DNA from: LMUY01 sp964242215
GTDB taxonomy: Bacteria > Pseudomonadota > Alphaproteobacteria > Acetobacterales > Acetobacteraceae
DNA: 64,000 nucleotides
Reading direction: 5' to 3'
NCBI GenBank assembly: GCA_964242215.1
Contig: CAXTCJ010000006.1
Span: 40,602-104,601 of the forward strand
The notes under the pieces were generated by a model that saw only the letters and a list, made by a program, of their open reading frames with translations, searched no databases and had not been told where the DNA came from. Position numbers and translations under genes: made by a program. Every line of letters begins with the position of its first letter. Position 1 is the stretch's first letter. This document shows, one piece after another, positions 45,646-54,210 of this stretch.

Positions 45646-46610
45646 CGGGCGCATTTGCCCACCCGGCAACGCGGGGGATCGTCATTGCGGCGGCTGCGGT
45701 GCTGCTGCTCGCCGTCCTCGTCATCAGCGCGCTGGCCGTCACGCGCCGTGCGCCCCCCGCGCTGTTGCGGGAACTGTGGCTGCGCACCGGGTCGTGGGCG
45801 GTGCTGCTGCCGCTGATGCTCGGGCCGGTGCTGCTGGGACGGGTCTGGACGATCGGCATGGTCACCGTGCTCGGCCTGCTCTGCCTGCGCGAATACGACC
45901 GGGCGACCGGACTGTTCCGCGAAACGCTGATTACCGCGACCATTTTGCTGGGCGTGATGGCGATGAACGCGGCGGCGCTCGATGCCTGGTATGGGCTGTT
46001 CATGGCGCTGATCCCGCTCACTGTGGGCGTGCTGTCGATCGTGTCCATCCCGCTGGACCGTCCCACGGGCTACGTGCAGCGCACCGGGCTCGCGATCTTC
46101 GCCTTCATGCTGTTCGGCGCCGGGCTCGCACATCTCGGCTACATGGCGAATGATCGGAACTACCGGCCGATCGTGCTGATGCTGCTGACCACGGTGGCGC
46201 TGAACGACGTGTTCGCCTTCACCTTCGGCAAGCTGATCGGCGGGCGCAAGCTGCTGCCGGCGACCAGCCCCAACAAAACCGTGTCCGGAGCGGTGGGCGC
46301 GCTGGTGGCGACATCGGTTCTGGTGGCACTCATTGCGTCCACCATCTTTACCGCAACCGTGCTTGACCACTGGGTTTTGCTGCTCGGCTTGGGTGCCATC
46401 GTCAGCATCGGCGGGCAGGCGGGCGACCTGATGCTGTCCAGCATCAAGCGCGACCTCGGCATCAAGGATATGGGCACCGTGATCCCCGGGCATGGCGGGA
46501 TGCTCGACCGGTTCAACTCGCTTCTATTGGTGGCGCCGGCCACGTTTCACTACGTTGGTTACTTCGTCGGGTTCGGCCTGGACCAACCCGTGCGGATTTA
46601 CACCGGATGA
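45642..46610 (+). CDS. Phosphatidate cytidylyltransferase (CdsA/YnbB-like)
   Basis: This 322-residue integral membrane enzyme has about eight helices. The CDS signature is intact: SSIKRDLGIKDMGTVIPGHG followed by GMLDR, near residues 270-294. It makes CDP-activated lipid from CTP and phosphatidate. The GTG start overlaps the upstream TGA (GTGA). Having its own cytidylyltransferase beside a YnbA-like transferase suggests a dedicated CDP-lipid supply separate from housekeeping CdsA. Confidence 0.88.
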   Translation: MTGAFAHPATRGIVIAAAAVLLLAVLVISALAVTRRAPPALLRELWLRTGSWAVLLPLMLGPVLLGRVWTIGMVTVLGLLCLREYDRATGLFRETLITATILLGVMAMNAAALDAWYGLFMALIPLTVGVLSIVSIPLDRPTGYVQRTGLAIFAFMLFGAGLAHLGYMANDRNYRPIVLMLLTTVALNDVFAFTFGKLIGGRKLLPATSPNKTVSGAVGALVATSVLVALIASTIFTATVLDHWVLLLGLGAIVSIGGQAGDLMLSSIKRDLGIKDMGTVIPGHGGMLDRFNSLLLVAPATFHYVGYFVGFGLDQPVRIYTG

Positions 46611-47326
46611 CCGACTGGCAGCTTCGTCCGGCCCGCGACCACGGCCTGACGCTGCAACAGCGCCTGCGCAGTTCCGGCCGCGAGCCTGGCCTGGGCGGGC
46701 ACCTGCTCGGCTTCTTCTGGCGCGCGCTGGTACGGGGCTACCTGCTCGCCGTGCACCGGCTTGAGGTCACGGGGCGCGAGCACCTGCCAAACCCGCCCTT
46801 CGTGCTCGTGGCAAACCATTCGAGCCACTTGGACGCGCTGACGCTCGCGGCCGCCTTGCCGCACCGGTTGGCGCGCCGGGCGTTCGCGTTGGCGGCAGGC
46901 GATACGTTCTTCACCTCGCTGCCCGGCGCCGCCTTTGCCGCCTATGCCATCAACGCCCTGCCGGTCTGGCGCAAGGACACCACCGAGGCCGATATCGACC
47001 TCTGGCGTGCGCGGCTGCTGGAGGACGGGGCGGTGCTGATCCTGTTTCCCGAAGGCACCCGCAGCCGCACCGGCGCCATGGCACGGTTCCGACCCGGCAT
47101 CGGCACCCTCGTCGCGGGCCATCCAATCCCCGTCGTGCCCTGCTTCCTCGCCGGCGCCCATGCCGCCTGGCCGCCCGACCGGCACCTGCCACGGCCGGGC
47201 CGCCTGCATCTCATCATCGGCCCTGCCCTGCGGTTCGCGGACGCCCCAGCCGACCGGGCCGGCACGATCGCGGTAGCCGCGGCATGCGAGGCCGCCGTTC
47301 GCGCGCTCATGCCGGTTGCGTCGTGA
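46607..47326 (+). CDS. 1-acyl-sn-glycerol-3-phosphate acyltransferase (PlsC family)
   Basis: This 239-residue acyltransferase has the catalytic block N70-H71-SSHL-D76 and the glycerol-phosphate binding block FPEGTRSRTG (about 148-157). It esterifies the second position of lysophosphatidate or a similar lysolipid. The ATGA overlap places it third in the operon. It would supply the acylated substrate for the cytidylyltransferase before it. Confidence 0.88.
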   Translation: MTDWQLRPARDHGLTLQQRLRSSGREPGLGGHLLGFFWRALVRGYLLAVHRLEVTGREHLPNPPFVLVANHSSHLDALTLAAALPHRLARRAFALAAGDTFFTSLPGAAFAAYAINALPVWRKDTTEADIDLWRARLLEDGAVLILFPEGTRSRTGAMARFRPGIGTLVAGHPIPVVPCFLAGAHAAWPPDRHLPRPGRLHLIIGPALRFADAPADRAGTIAVAAACEAAVRALMPVAS

Positions 47327-48111
47327 CGGCCGCGCCTCCGGTCGCAGACCATGGCGCGGCGAACTGGGTCGGCCCGCTCTATGACGACCTGCTCGCCGAC
47401 ATGCTGCTGCGCCGCGATCCGTCGGCGCACGAGGTTGCGTTTCTCATCCGTGAACTCGCGATCCGCGATGGCAGTCGAGTGCTCGATCAGGGCTGCGGCA
47501 TCGGCTCTCTCGCCATTCCGCTCGGCCGTGCCGGGGCGCACATGGTCGGCGTGGACCAGTCGGCCGCTTACGTCACCGAAGCGCGCGACGCTGCCGCCGC
47601 GGCCGGGATCGTGGCGGAGTTCCATGCCGCGGATGCACGCGAATTCCTGCCCGGCCCGCCGGTCCATGCCGCCGTTAGTTGGTGGACGAGTTGGGGCCAC
47701 GCGCCAGACGATGCGGGCAACCTCGCCATGCTGCGCCGGGTCCGCGAGGCGTTGGTGCCCGGCGGCGTGTTCGCGCTCGACACGATGAACGCCGCGGGCG
47801 TGCTGCACGGCTTCCAGCCCGAGACCAACCTGGTGCGCACGGTGGCGCGATTGGGCGGTGCGGTGCGGTTGCAGCGCTTGAGCGAGATCGATGCCCAGAG
47901 CGGCCGGCTGCTGAAGCAGTGGATCTACCACTTGCCGGACGGGCGCGTGGTGCGGCACCCGTCCGCGATGCGGCTGTATATGCCGTGGCAAGTGGCCGCC
48001 ATGCTGCGGGAGGCCGGGTTCAGCGATATCCGGCTCCTGGGGTCGCTTGCGGGGGAGCCCATCGCGCTCGGCAGCCAGCGCCTGATCGCCCTTGCCAGGA
48101 GGCCACGATGA
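47323..48111 (+). CDS. Class I SAM-dependent methyltransferase
   Basis: This 262-residue Rossmann methyltransferase starts at GTG in a GTGA overlap. Motif I is VLDQGCGIGSLAIPLGRAG, followed by an acidic end of strand 2 (GVDQS) and a post-motif AAVSWWTSWGHAPDD. It could modify the head group or acyl part of the operon's lipid product. Escherichia coli YnbC also carries a methyltransferase-like region in the comparable ynb operon, as recalled. The acceptor is unknown. Confidence 0.8.
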   Translation: MTAAPPVADHGAANWVGPLYDDLLADMLLRRDPSAHEVAFLIRELAIRDGSRVLDQGCGIGSLAIPLGRAGAHMVGVDQSAAYVTEARDAAAAAGIVAEFHAADAREFLPGPPVHAAVSWWTSWGHAPDDAGNLAMLRRVREALVPGGVFALDTMNAAGVLHGFQPETNLVRTVARLGGAVRLQRLSEIDAQSGRLLKQWIYHLPDGRVVRHPSAMRLYMPWQVAAMLREAGFSDIRLLGSLAGEPIALGSQRLIALARRPR

Positions 48112-48944
48112 TCGAAGCAGACCTGCCGGCCAGCAACGCGTTGGCGCGCGCCGCCCTTTACGGCGGGACGGTGTTCAAGCTCGCCGCGACCGATGCCTCG
48201 CGCGCGCTGGCCGATGCGGTGCTCGCGCTGCTGCGGACCGAACTCGGCGGCGCGGACGAGCGCACCCATTCTGCGTCCCTTCCACCCGCGGCACTGTTCG
48301 CCTGCATCGGCCGGGTGCGCCGTGCGCTCTTTACCGAGCCACGGTGGCACGATGCCGTGCGCGAGGTGATCGGCGCGTTGGGTTTCTCGCCCGCGGAGTA
48401 CGCGTTCGACCCGCTGCGGCTTCGTACGGTGCTGAGCGCCGGCCATCACGTGCCGGCCGCGGCCCCCGTCTATATCGGCCACCGCGACACCTGGTACGCC
48501 CATCCGCAGAATGCGCTGACCTGGTGGATCCCGCTCGACGATCTGGCGGCGGAGGAGACGTTCGAATTCTACCCGGACATGTTCGCGAGCCCCGTCGCCA
48601 ATGACTCCGAGATCTTCGACTACGATGCCTGGGTGCGCGACGGGTGGGACCTGAAGATCGGCTGGCAGAACAGTGAAGCCGGACAGCATGCGAGCTACCC
48701 GGCGAGCTACGCCGACCACGCCACCCTTCGCGCGGAGGGCTTCGCTTGCAGTAAGGCCGAGACCTTGATCTTCGCCGCGGCGCACCTTCACCGCACCCTG
48801 CCGCAGATGAGCGGCCGGACGCGGTTCAGCCTCGATTTCCGTATCGCCCATCTCGGTGATTTGCGGCGTGGCCTCGGCGCGCCGAACGCGGACAACCGGT
48901 CCCGCGGGTCGGTCGTGCCAGACTACACCCAGCCTATCCGATAG
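48108..48944 (+). CDS. Probable 2-oxoglutarate/Fe(II)-dependent oxygenase
   Basis: This 278-residue protein starts in an ATGA overlap. A facial triad is suggested by H125-R-D127 in a region like phytanoyl-CoA hydroxylases (YIGHRDTWYAHPQNALTWWIPLDD) and by H226/H228 in AAAHLHRTLP, with arginines at 237, 239 and 245 for the co-substrate. It is the last gene of the lipid operon and may hydroxylate its product. Its stop lies 11 bases inside the converging NadR-like gene. The assignment is from fold pattern, not close similarity. Confidence 0.65.
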   Translation: MIEADLPASNALARAALYGGTVFKLAATDASRALADAVLALLRTELGGADERTHSASLPPAALFACIGRVRRALFTEPRWHDAVREVIGALGFSPAEYAFDPLRLRTVLSAGHHVPAAAPVYIGHRDTWYAHPQNALTWWIPLDDLAAEETFEFYPDMFASPVANDSEIFDYDAWVRDGWDLKIGWQNSEAGQHASYPASYADHATLRAEGFACSKAETLIFAAAHLHRTLPQMSGRTRFSLDFRIAHLGDLRRGLGAPNADNRSRGSVVPDYTQPIR

Positions 48945-49974
48945 CAGGCCCTCTTGGGCGCAGCGCACGCCCCAACGCAAGGGCGCGATCCTGCTTTTCG
49001 GCGAACCCGCCGGGCACGACGTCGAATGTCAGGCCGCGCCGCTCCGCCTCCGCCACCAGCAGATCCCAGAAGCGCTGCCTCGTCTCGGTCGCCGCGGCAT
49101 CGGGGGCGACGTCGCGATGCCGGTCTGCAACCCAGGGTGTGTCCGGTGTGAAGAACCAGCGGTGCCGCGGCGCGCGGGCTTCTTCCTCCACAAGCATCGC
49201 TTCGATCCGTGCGTCGGAGCGGCCGTATAGGAAGCGGCCCCAAACCAACGTCGTGAGCAGAGACGTGTCAGCGATTAGTGCGCGGTTCGCCACCAACTCC
49301 AAGCTGCGCTCCGCGGCGCAGTGACCGCGCGCAATGGTCAGCAGATCCGGCTCGGCAAAGGCGCGACCCTGCCGCACGCTCTGCTCGATAAAGCACTTCG
49401 CCCATTCCGGTGCATAGGTAAACCCTAAGATGGTTGCGACCGCACGGGAGATGGTGGATTTACCGGTCGACTCCGGGCCCTCGACCGTGACCCTGGCCAG
49501 ATACGGCGCGCGCGCGTGCGGCAGCATGCGGTCCCACATCGCCCAAGGGTCCGCGCGGATCGCCGTGGCGCACAGCGGGATCGCTTCCCGCGCGATGTCG
49601 AGCGGGAGCAGCGTGCAGCCGAGTGCCTCCGCCAGCGGGACGCCGTATTCCATGGCGCAGGCGAGCGCATCCGGCACGCCGCCGCAGGCTGCCATCAGGG
49701 TGTCGCGCCAGAACGCCCAGAACGTCGGGTGGTCCTCGGGCTGCTGCGGCGTGGGGTCGGATAGGGCAACGATGGTGACCGGCAGGCCGGAGCAATCCTG
49801 CTGCAACGCCGCTGCACGCCGGTCGGCGCTGGGCCACTCGCCGGCGACCCGGTCCACGACGATGGTCACCCGCTGGCACATCGCGCAGGCAAACCGGATC
49901 AGGTGGGCGTGGCCGAGATGCGCTGGCATGAACTTGCCCAGCACCAGCCCGTGTTCGTAGCCGCGGTCCATCAT
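48934..49974 (-). CDS. NadR-like NMN adenylyltransferase / ribosylnicotinamide kinase
   Basis: This 346-residue protein resembles the two enzyme domains of NadR. The N-terminal nucleotidyltransferase has G13-KFMPAHLGH22 and the C-terminal ATAIRADPW loop typical of NMN adenylyltransferases. The kinase domain begins with the P-loop G166-PESTGKS173. It lacks the N-terminal DNA-binding domain of enterobacterial NadR. It would phosphorylate nicotinamide riboside and may adenylate NMN. The ATG overlaps the SDR gene stop (ATGA), making it the last gene of the NAD operon. Confidence 0.85.
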   Translation of the reverse strand: MMDRGYEHGLVLGKFMPAHLGHAHLIRFACAMCQRVTIVVDRVAGEWPSADRRAAALQQDCSGLPVTIVALSDPTPQQPEDHPTFWAFWRDTLMAACGGVPDALACAMEYGVPLAEALGCTLLPLDIAREAIPLCATAIRADPWAMWDRMLPHARAPYLARVTVEGPESTGKSTISRAVATILGFTYAPEWAKCFIEQSVRQGRAFAEPDLLTIARGHCAAERSLELVANRALIADTSLLTTLVWGRFLYGRSDARIEAMLVEEEARAPRHRWFFTPDTPWVADRHRDVAPDAAATETRQRFWDLLVAEAERRGLTFDVVPGGFAEKQDRALALGRALRPRGPAIG

Positions 49975-51167
49975 CGTGTGCCTTCCTGTGCCAGACTCGC
50001 CAGCATGGAACGCACAACGCCGGGCAGCAGCTCGCGCGGCGGCGGCGGCGCATCCCGCCGCGCGTCCCCGGGCACGAAGCGCCGCAGCGTGGATTGGAAC
50101 AGGTCCACGTTGAGCACGGGCGCCGCCGTCGCGTCTTCGGCCAGGAAGCCGCTCTTGTCGAATGCCGATCGCAGCAGGGCGCGGTCCATCCGCGGCAGAA
50201 CTCGAAGCCGGCCGAGCCACTCGTCCATCGAACAGCGCGCGAAGGAGCCACACTCAGCCTCGATCGCACCGACCATATCGGCGAGTTGGGCCGACTCTGG
50301 GTTGGCCCAATGCCGCCAACGTGTTGCTCCGCTCTGAGCCAATTGAACTGCGGTGCGGGCGGCGCCATCCACGGGTGTGAGGTCCACCGCCGCCCGCTCT
50401 GCCTGGTCGGGCACGGCGCCTACCCGGTTGAGCGCGCGTAGGAATGCTGGGGCGAAATGATGCGTTGGAAACAACGCGCCCGCCTCCGGTACGAGCAGTC
50501 CATAGCGAACGACTTGCCAGCGCAGATTCGCCATCTGGGCCAAGGCCATCTCGGCCGCCGCCTTAGTTTGTGCGTAGCCACCATGCAGCCAGAGATCGTG
50601 TCGCTCCGGCAACCTCGCCTCCACATCCGCGTCACGAGCGTTCGAGCTCACGAAGACGGAGAGGGTGGAGGCGAGTTGCAGCAACGCACCGTCCCGCCGC
50701 GCCAATGCGATGGAAGCGCCGAGCCCGGCGAGGTTCACCGGTGCCAGCCGATCCCAGCCGGCAAGCGCGTGCACGGCAGCCGCCAAATGGAACACGACTC
50801 TGGCGCGCGGAATTGAGACAATCCAGTCGCTTCTGTCCGCCTCGATATCGGCCGCGATCAAGACCAGCCGAGGAGAAGGGGGAAGCAGACCTTGGCGCAG
50901 CACGGACTCCGGATGGCGGGACACCAGGACCACGGGGGCATCATCCGGCTCGGCCAGCAAACATGCCGCGATCCGCGCGCCGAGGAAGCCGGAGCCTCCC
51001 ACCAGTACGTAGGCGGAACCTTCGCCGGCGGGTGGTGGACGCGGGTCCCAGCCCTTGGCCGCTGCTGCCGCACGCCGGGCGATTTCGGCCGTGTTCAACG
51101 CTTGGCCGCGCAGCCGTGTCGGTACGAGATCGGCCGGGGTCCATCGCGGGTCGCGCCACTGCGTCAT
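49971..51167 (-). CDS. Extended SDR / thioester reductase-like protein
   Basis: This 398-residue protein has an extended short-chain dehydrogenase fold: NAD(P) motif GGSGFLGARIAACLL (about residues 55-69), VVFHLAAAVHALAG, LASTLSVFVSSN and the catalytic pair in GGYAQTKAAAEMAL. The pattern resembles the reductase domains that release peptide aldehydes from NRPS and carboxylic acid reductases. It has no carrier domain. The ATG overlaps the stop of the adenylation gene, so the two are a coupled adenylation-reduction pair. Confidence 0.78.
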   Translation of the reverse strand: MTQWRDPRWTPADLVPTRLRGQALNTAEIARRAAAAAKGWDPRPPPAGEGSAYVLVGGSGFLGARIAACLLAEPDDAPVVLVSRHPESVLRQGLLPPSPRLVLIAADIEADRSDWIVSIPRARVVFHLAAAVHALAGWDRLAPVNLAGLGASIALARRDGALLQLASTLSVFVSSNARDADVEARLPERHDLWLHGGYAQTKAAAEMALAQMANLRWQVVRYGLLVPEAGALFPTHHFAPAFLRALNRVGAVPDQAERAAVDLTPVDGAARTAVQLAQSGATRWRHWANPESAQLADMVGAIEAECGSFARCSMDEWLGRLRVLPRMDRALLRSAFDKSGFLAEDATAAPVLNVDLFQSTLRRFVPGDARRDAPPPPRELLPGVVRSMLASLAQEGTR

Positions 51168-52753
51168 GCGTTGGCCGTTGCAAGCTGGATCGCGGCCAGG
51201 TCGGTCTTGCCATTGGGTGACATCGGCCACTGAACGAGTATCACGGCCCGGCGCGGCGTCAGCGCGTTCCCGAGCTGTCTGGCGATGGCAGCCAGCACCT
51301 CTGCCGGCGCGATGCGAGCAGTACCCCCGAGCGCCAAAACCAGCCCGCGCTCGCCCGGCACGCAGGCACAGGGGCCGCCCCAGCACTCGCCGGCCACGGC
51401 TTCGATCTCCTCCGGGCAGACGAGCCGGCCGTTCAGCTTGAGCTGACGGTCGCGGCGCCCGAGCCAGACTAGGCAGCCATCGCTCCAGCGCGCGATATCG
51501 CCGGTGCGGTGGATACGCTGCCCTTCCCACATGCCGAACCGCTCCACTTCCAGCCTGGGCGCGTCGAGATAACCAGTCGCGATGGCGTCGCCCGCAAGCC
51601 AGATCTCGCCGGTGGCGCTCTCCGGGGCGCCGGCGGGAGCGAGCACGGTGGCGTTGAATATCTCCGCGTCGTCCGGCCCGGCGTCCGGCACGCCGGGCGA
51701 CACCCTGAACACGCCCTGCTCGGCGGCGAGCAAAACGGTCTGATGCGGCAGCGGACGGCCGAGTTCGCCATCCCGCCAGCCCGGCCCGGCGCGCGCCATG
51801 GTGGCGCACACCGCTGCCTCGGTCGGGCCATAGGCTTGCAGGGCGAGGGTTGCCCGGCCCCAGCGCGCGGCTGTCGCCGGGTCACACCGCTCGCCGCCGA
51901 AGATCAGCGCTTTCAGCCCGAGCGCTTCCGGTGGCACGAGGCGCAGCAGCGAGGGGGCGAGATCGGTCCGGGCGCTCCCGTGGCGGGCGATGACCGCGGC
52001 GAGCGAGCGCCACCGCGTCTGCTCCTCCCGGAACACGAGCAGCGGCGCCGTGCCGAGCAACGCGCAGAAGATGTCCGACAGGCTGGCATCGAAACTGGGG
52101 TTGAGCGCCCAGACGGAGGGAGCCGTCGCGTCTGCACCGGTGCCGTCCGTTCCCAGCAGATTGCGTTGCGCCGCCACCGTTTGCAGCAGCGGTCCGTCAC
52201 GCAGGACGACACCTTTCGGCCGGCCCGTGCTGCCGGACGTGAACACCAGGTGGCCGGTGCCGGGCGGTAAGGCGCGGCCGTCTGCCAGGCGGTGTAGCTC
52301 CAGCCATTCGAGCGCCGGGTCCGGCGGGTTGAGCGGCACCGCAGAAGCGGCAGGGCGCAGCCCCGAGGCATGGAGCACTGCCTCGACACGAGCCCGCTCG
52401 GCCGCGAACCCCAGCACGATGGTCGGACGGGCCTGGGCCAGGATGCTGCCGAGCCGGGCCGCCGGTTGGGCCGGGTCCAGCGGCAGGAATGCCATCCCGG
52501 CGAACCGGGCTGCGATCAGGGCTAACGGCACAGCCCAGGATCGCGGCAGTAGCAGCGCGCACAAGGCTGGACCCTCGCTCGCTGTGAAGCACAGTGGGAG
52601 CTGGGCGGCGGTGGCATCGCACCAGCGCAGCAGGGTCGCGCGGGTCAGCGTGACATCGCCATCGATCAGCGCCGGCGCTTCCGGATGACCAGCGACCCAG
52701 GCCCGGACCGCCGAAGCGATGTCCGGGTTTGCTGAGGGTCTGCCTAAGCGCAT
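51164..52753 (-). CDS. Stand-alone adenylation enzyme, NRPS A-domain-like
   Basis: This 529-residue ANL protein shows NRPS core motifs in order: FTSGSTGRPKG (A3), NPSFDASLSD (A4), LQAYGPTEAAV (A5), HRTGDIARW (A7), GRRDRQLKLNGRLVCPEEIE (A8) and SPNGKTD (A10). The aspartate in FDAS is the residue that contacts the amino group in amino-acid-activating domains, so the substrate may be an amino acid. No carrier or condensation domain is fused and none is seen nearby. It overlaps the nadV stop by 10 bases. Confidence 0.82.
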   Translation of the reverse strand: MRLGRPSANPDIASAVRAWVAGHPEAPALIDGDVTLTRATLLRWCDATAAQLPLCFTASEGPALCALLLPRSWAVPLALIAARFAGMAFLPLDPAQPAARLGSILAQARPTIVLGFAAERARVEAVLHASGLRPAASAVPLNPPDPALEWLELHRLADGRALPPGTGHLVFTSGSTGRPKGVVLRDGPLLQTVAAQRNLLGTDGTGADATAPSVWALNPSFDASLSDIFCALLGTAPLLVFREEQTRWRSLAAVIARHGSARTDLAPSLLRLVPPEALGLKALIFGGERCDPATAARWGRATLALQAYGPTEAAVCATMARAGPGWRDGELGRPLPHQTVLLAAEQGVFRVSPGVPDAGPDDAEIFNATVLAPAGAPESATGEIWLAGDAIATGYLDAPRLEVERFGMWEGQRIHRTGDIARWSDGCLVWLGRRDRQLKLNGRLVCPEEIEAVAGECWGGPCACVPGERGLVLALGGTARIAPAEVLAAIARQLGNALTPRRAVILVQWPMSPNGKTDLAAIQLATANA

Positions 52754-54150
52754 CCCGCCAGCTGCCTCGCTGCCTCGCTGGCTCGCTGACGCACTCGGGC
52801 GAACGTGTCTTGTCGTAGTACATCGCCGTCGCGATAGACCGCCTGCAGCAAGTCGTCTTGGCCGGCTGCGAATGGGACTGTCTGGTAGCCGCCCGGCGTC
52901 GCCAACAGCGCGAAGCGGCCGCGCTTGCTGTCCTTGCCGGGGTCGGTGACCGGCTGCTTGAACACGTCATGCCAGACACCGTCGATGCAGACCGCACTGC
53001 ACTTCATGGCGAATTTCTGCGTGTCGCGGTTGAGCAACTGATGCAGCCCGCCGCCCATTCCGAAGGCGATGTTGTCTACCGAGTATCCGGCTGCCATCAC
53101 GGCCTGCAGCAGCAGGGGCAGGGATTGTGCGTTGATGCCGTCGCCCTGGATAACCCGGATGCAGGGCGGCAGGACCTTGTAGCCCTTGCTGTTGACCGTG
53201 CTGCCGAACTTGTCGTCCAGCGCGCGCAGCACATCCACCGGGACGCGCAGCGGATCGCCGCTGTCCGGTCGCACCACTACGGTTGCGCCGCTGCCCAGAA
53301 TCGTGTCCTTCAGCACGCCGCCCCAAACGGTTTCGACCACGTGCATCAAGTCGTAGCTGTCCGAGACCACCGCCACCATGCTGCCCGGCTTGGCGAATTG
53401 GCGCAGCATGTTGCGGTAGGCATCCACCTCCCCCTCGCGGCCCCAGGAGGTAATGGTGCTGTGCTCGGCGGCTGGAATAGAGAAGCCAGCCATCGGCTCG
53501 TCGTAGAAGCGCCGAGCCGCCAGCACGCCCTCGATCGTGTCGGTTCCCATGAAGTTCACCAAATGCGCCATTCCGGCCAGCGCCGCACTCTCCTGTGACG
53601 TGCTGCCGCGCGCGCCGAAATCGTGCAGCTTGAATGCACTGGGATTGTCTGCCGCGGGAACGTCGCTCGAGAGGTCGAGCGCCTGCAGGATCGCGAGCTT
53701 GCAGTGGAACGAGACGGTGCAGACCGTGGTCGGATACCAGATGGCGCGCAGCAAGGCGGTTTCCAAATAGTTCGGCAGCCAGAAGCAGCGCGGGTCCGTG
53801 TTGACGATCGTGAGCAGGACGTTGTGGGTATCGATCGCCAAGCCCTCCGGCGCCGCCTTGATCTCGACTGGGAGGCGGCCGCCATGCGCGGCCAAGATGT
53901 GCTCCCAGCCTTCGCGGTAGAACGGCTCGCCGTGGCCGGCGAAGAACTCGGCAGCTTCGTCGATGTCTGACTGGGTGATGGGGCGGCTGAGATATTGGCG
54001 CAGGAAGGCTTGCAGGCCGAAGAACACGGTGCGGTCGTAGCTGCCACCACGGCTCTCGATGTAGCAGTGCACGTGTTGCGTGCCCGGCGGGAATTGCAGC
54101 CAGTGGCTAGCCTTGTAGGAGTCGGTGGCGAGGATGGTGTTGCTGTACAC
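52744..54150 (-). CDS. nadV: Nicotinamide phosphoribosyltransferase
   Basis: This 468-residue enzyme is full length for the NAMPT/NadV family. It makes nicotinamide mononucleotide from nicotinamide and PRPP in the cytoplasm. Key stretches are HDFGARGSTSQESA and NFMGTDTIEGV in the middle, VVRPDSGDP for the phosphoribosyl site and FGMGGGLHQ. The start is GTG at 54150, with AAAGGAG nine bases before it inside a perfect hairpin. With NadM this is the complete two-step nicotinamide-to-NAD route. Confidence 0.92.
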   Translation of the reverse strand: MYSNTILATDSYKASHWLQFPPGTQHVHCYIESRGGSYDRTVFFGLQAFLRQYLSRPITQSDIDEAAEFFAGHGEPFYREGWEHILAAHGGRLPVEIKAAPEGLAIDTHNVLLTIVNTDPRCFWLPNYLETALLRAIWYPTTVCTVSFHCKLAILQALDLSSDVPAADNPSAFKLHDFGARGSTSQESAALAGMAHLVNFMGTDTIEGVLAARRFYDEPMAGFSIPAAEHSTITSWGREGEVDAYRNMLRQFAKPGSMVAVVSDSYDLMHVVETVWGGVLKDTILGSGATVVVRPDSGDPLRVPVDVLRALDDKFGSTVNSKGYKVLPPCIRVIQGDGINAQSLPLLLQAVMAAGYSVDNIAFGMGGGLHQLLNRDTQKFAMKCSAVCIDGVWHDVFKQPVTDPGKDSKRGRFALLATPGGYQTVPFAAGQDDLLQAVYRDGDVLRQDTFARVRQRASEAARQLAGCA

Positions 54151-54151
54151 G

Positions 54152-54170
54152 TCTCAAAGCTCCTTTGAGA
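54152..54170 (-). promoter_or_regulatory. Hairpin holding the nadV ribosome-binding site
   Basis: The minus-strand sequence TCTCAAAGGAGCTTTGAGA is a perfect 8-bp inverted repeat with loop GAG, ending one base before the nadV GTG. The Shine-Dalgarno AAAGGAG is half in the stem and half in the loop. In the mRNA this should restrict ribosome access unless opened by translation of nadM or by a factor. As DNA it could equally be an operator. It has no T-tract, so it is not a standard terminator. Confidence 0.65.
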
Positions 54171-54179
54171 ACACCGCGC

Positions 54180-54210
54180 AGGTCTATCCCGCACGGGATA
54201 GGCTAAACCT
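54180..54210 (-). promoter_or_regulatory. Second nadM-nadV intercistronic hairpin
   Basis: CTATCCCG-CA-CGGGATAG (54184-54201) is a perfect 8-bp inverted repeat. An outer AGGT/ACCT pairing (54207-54210 with 54180-54183), with a 5-base bulge, extends it over the nadM stop codon. With the hairpin at 54152-54170 it fills most of the 58-base gap. It may attenuate, stabilise or process the message between nadM and nadV. Confidence 0.6.
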
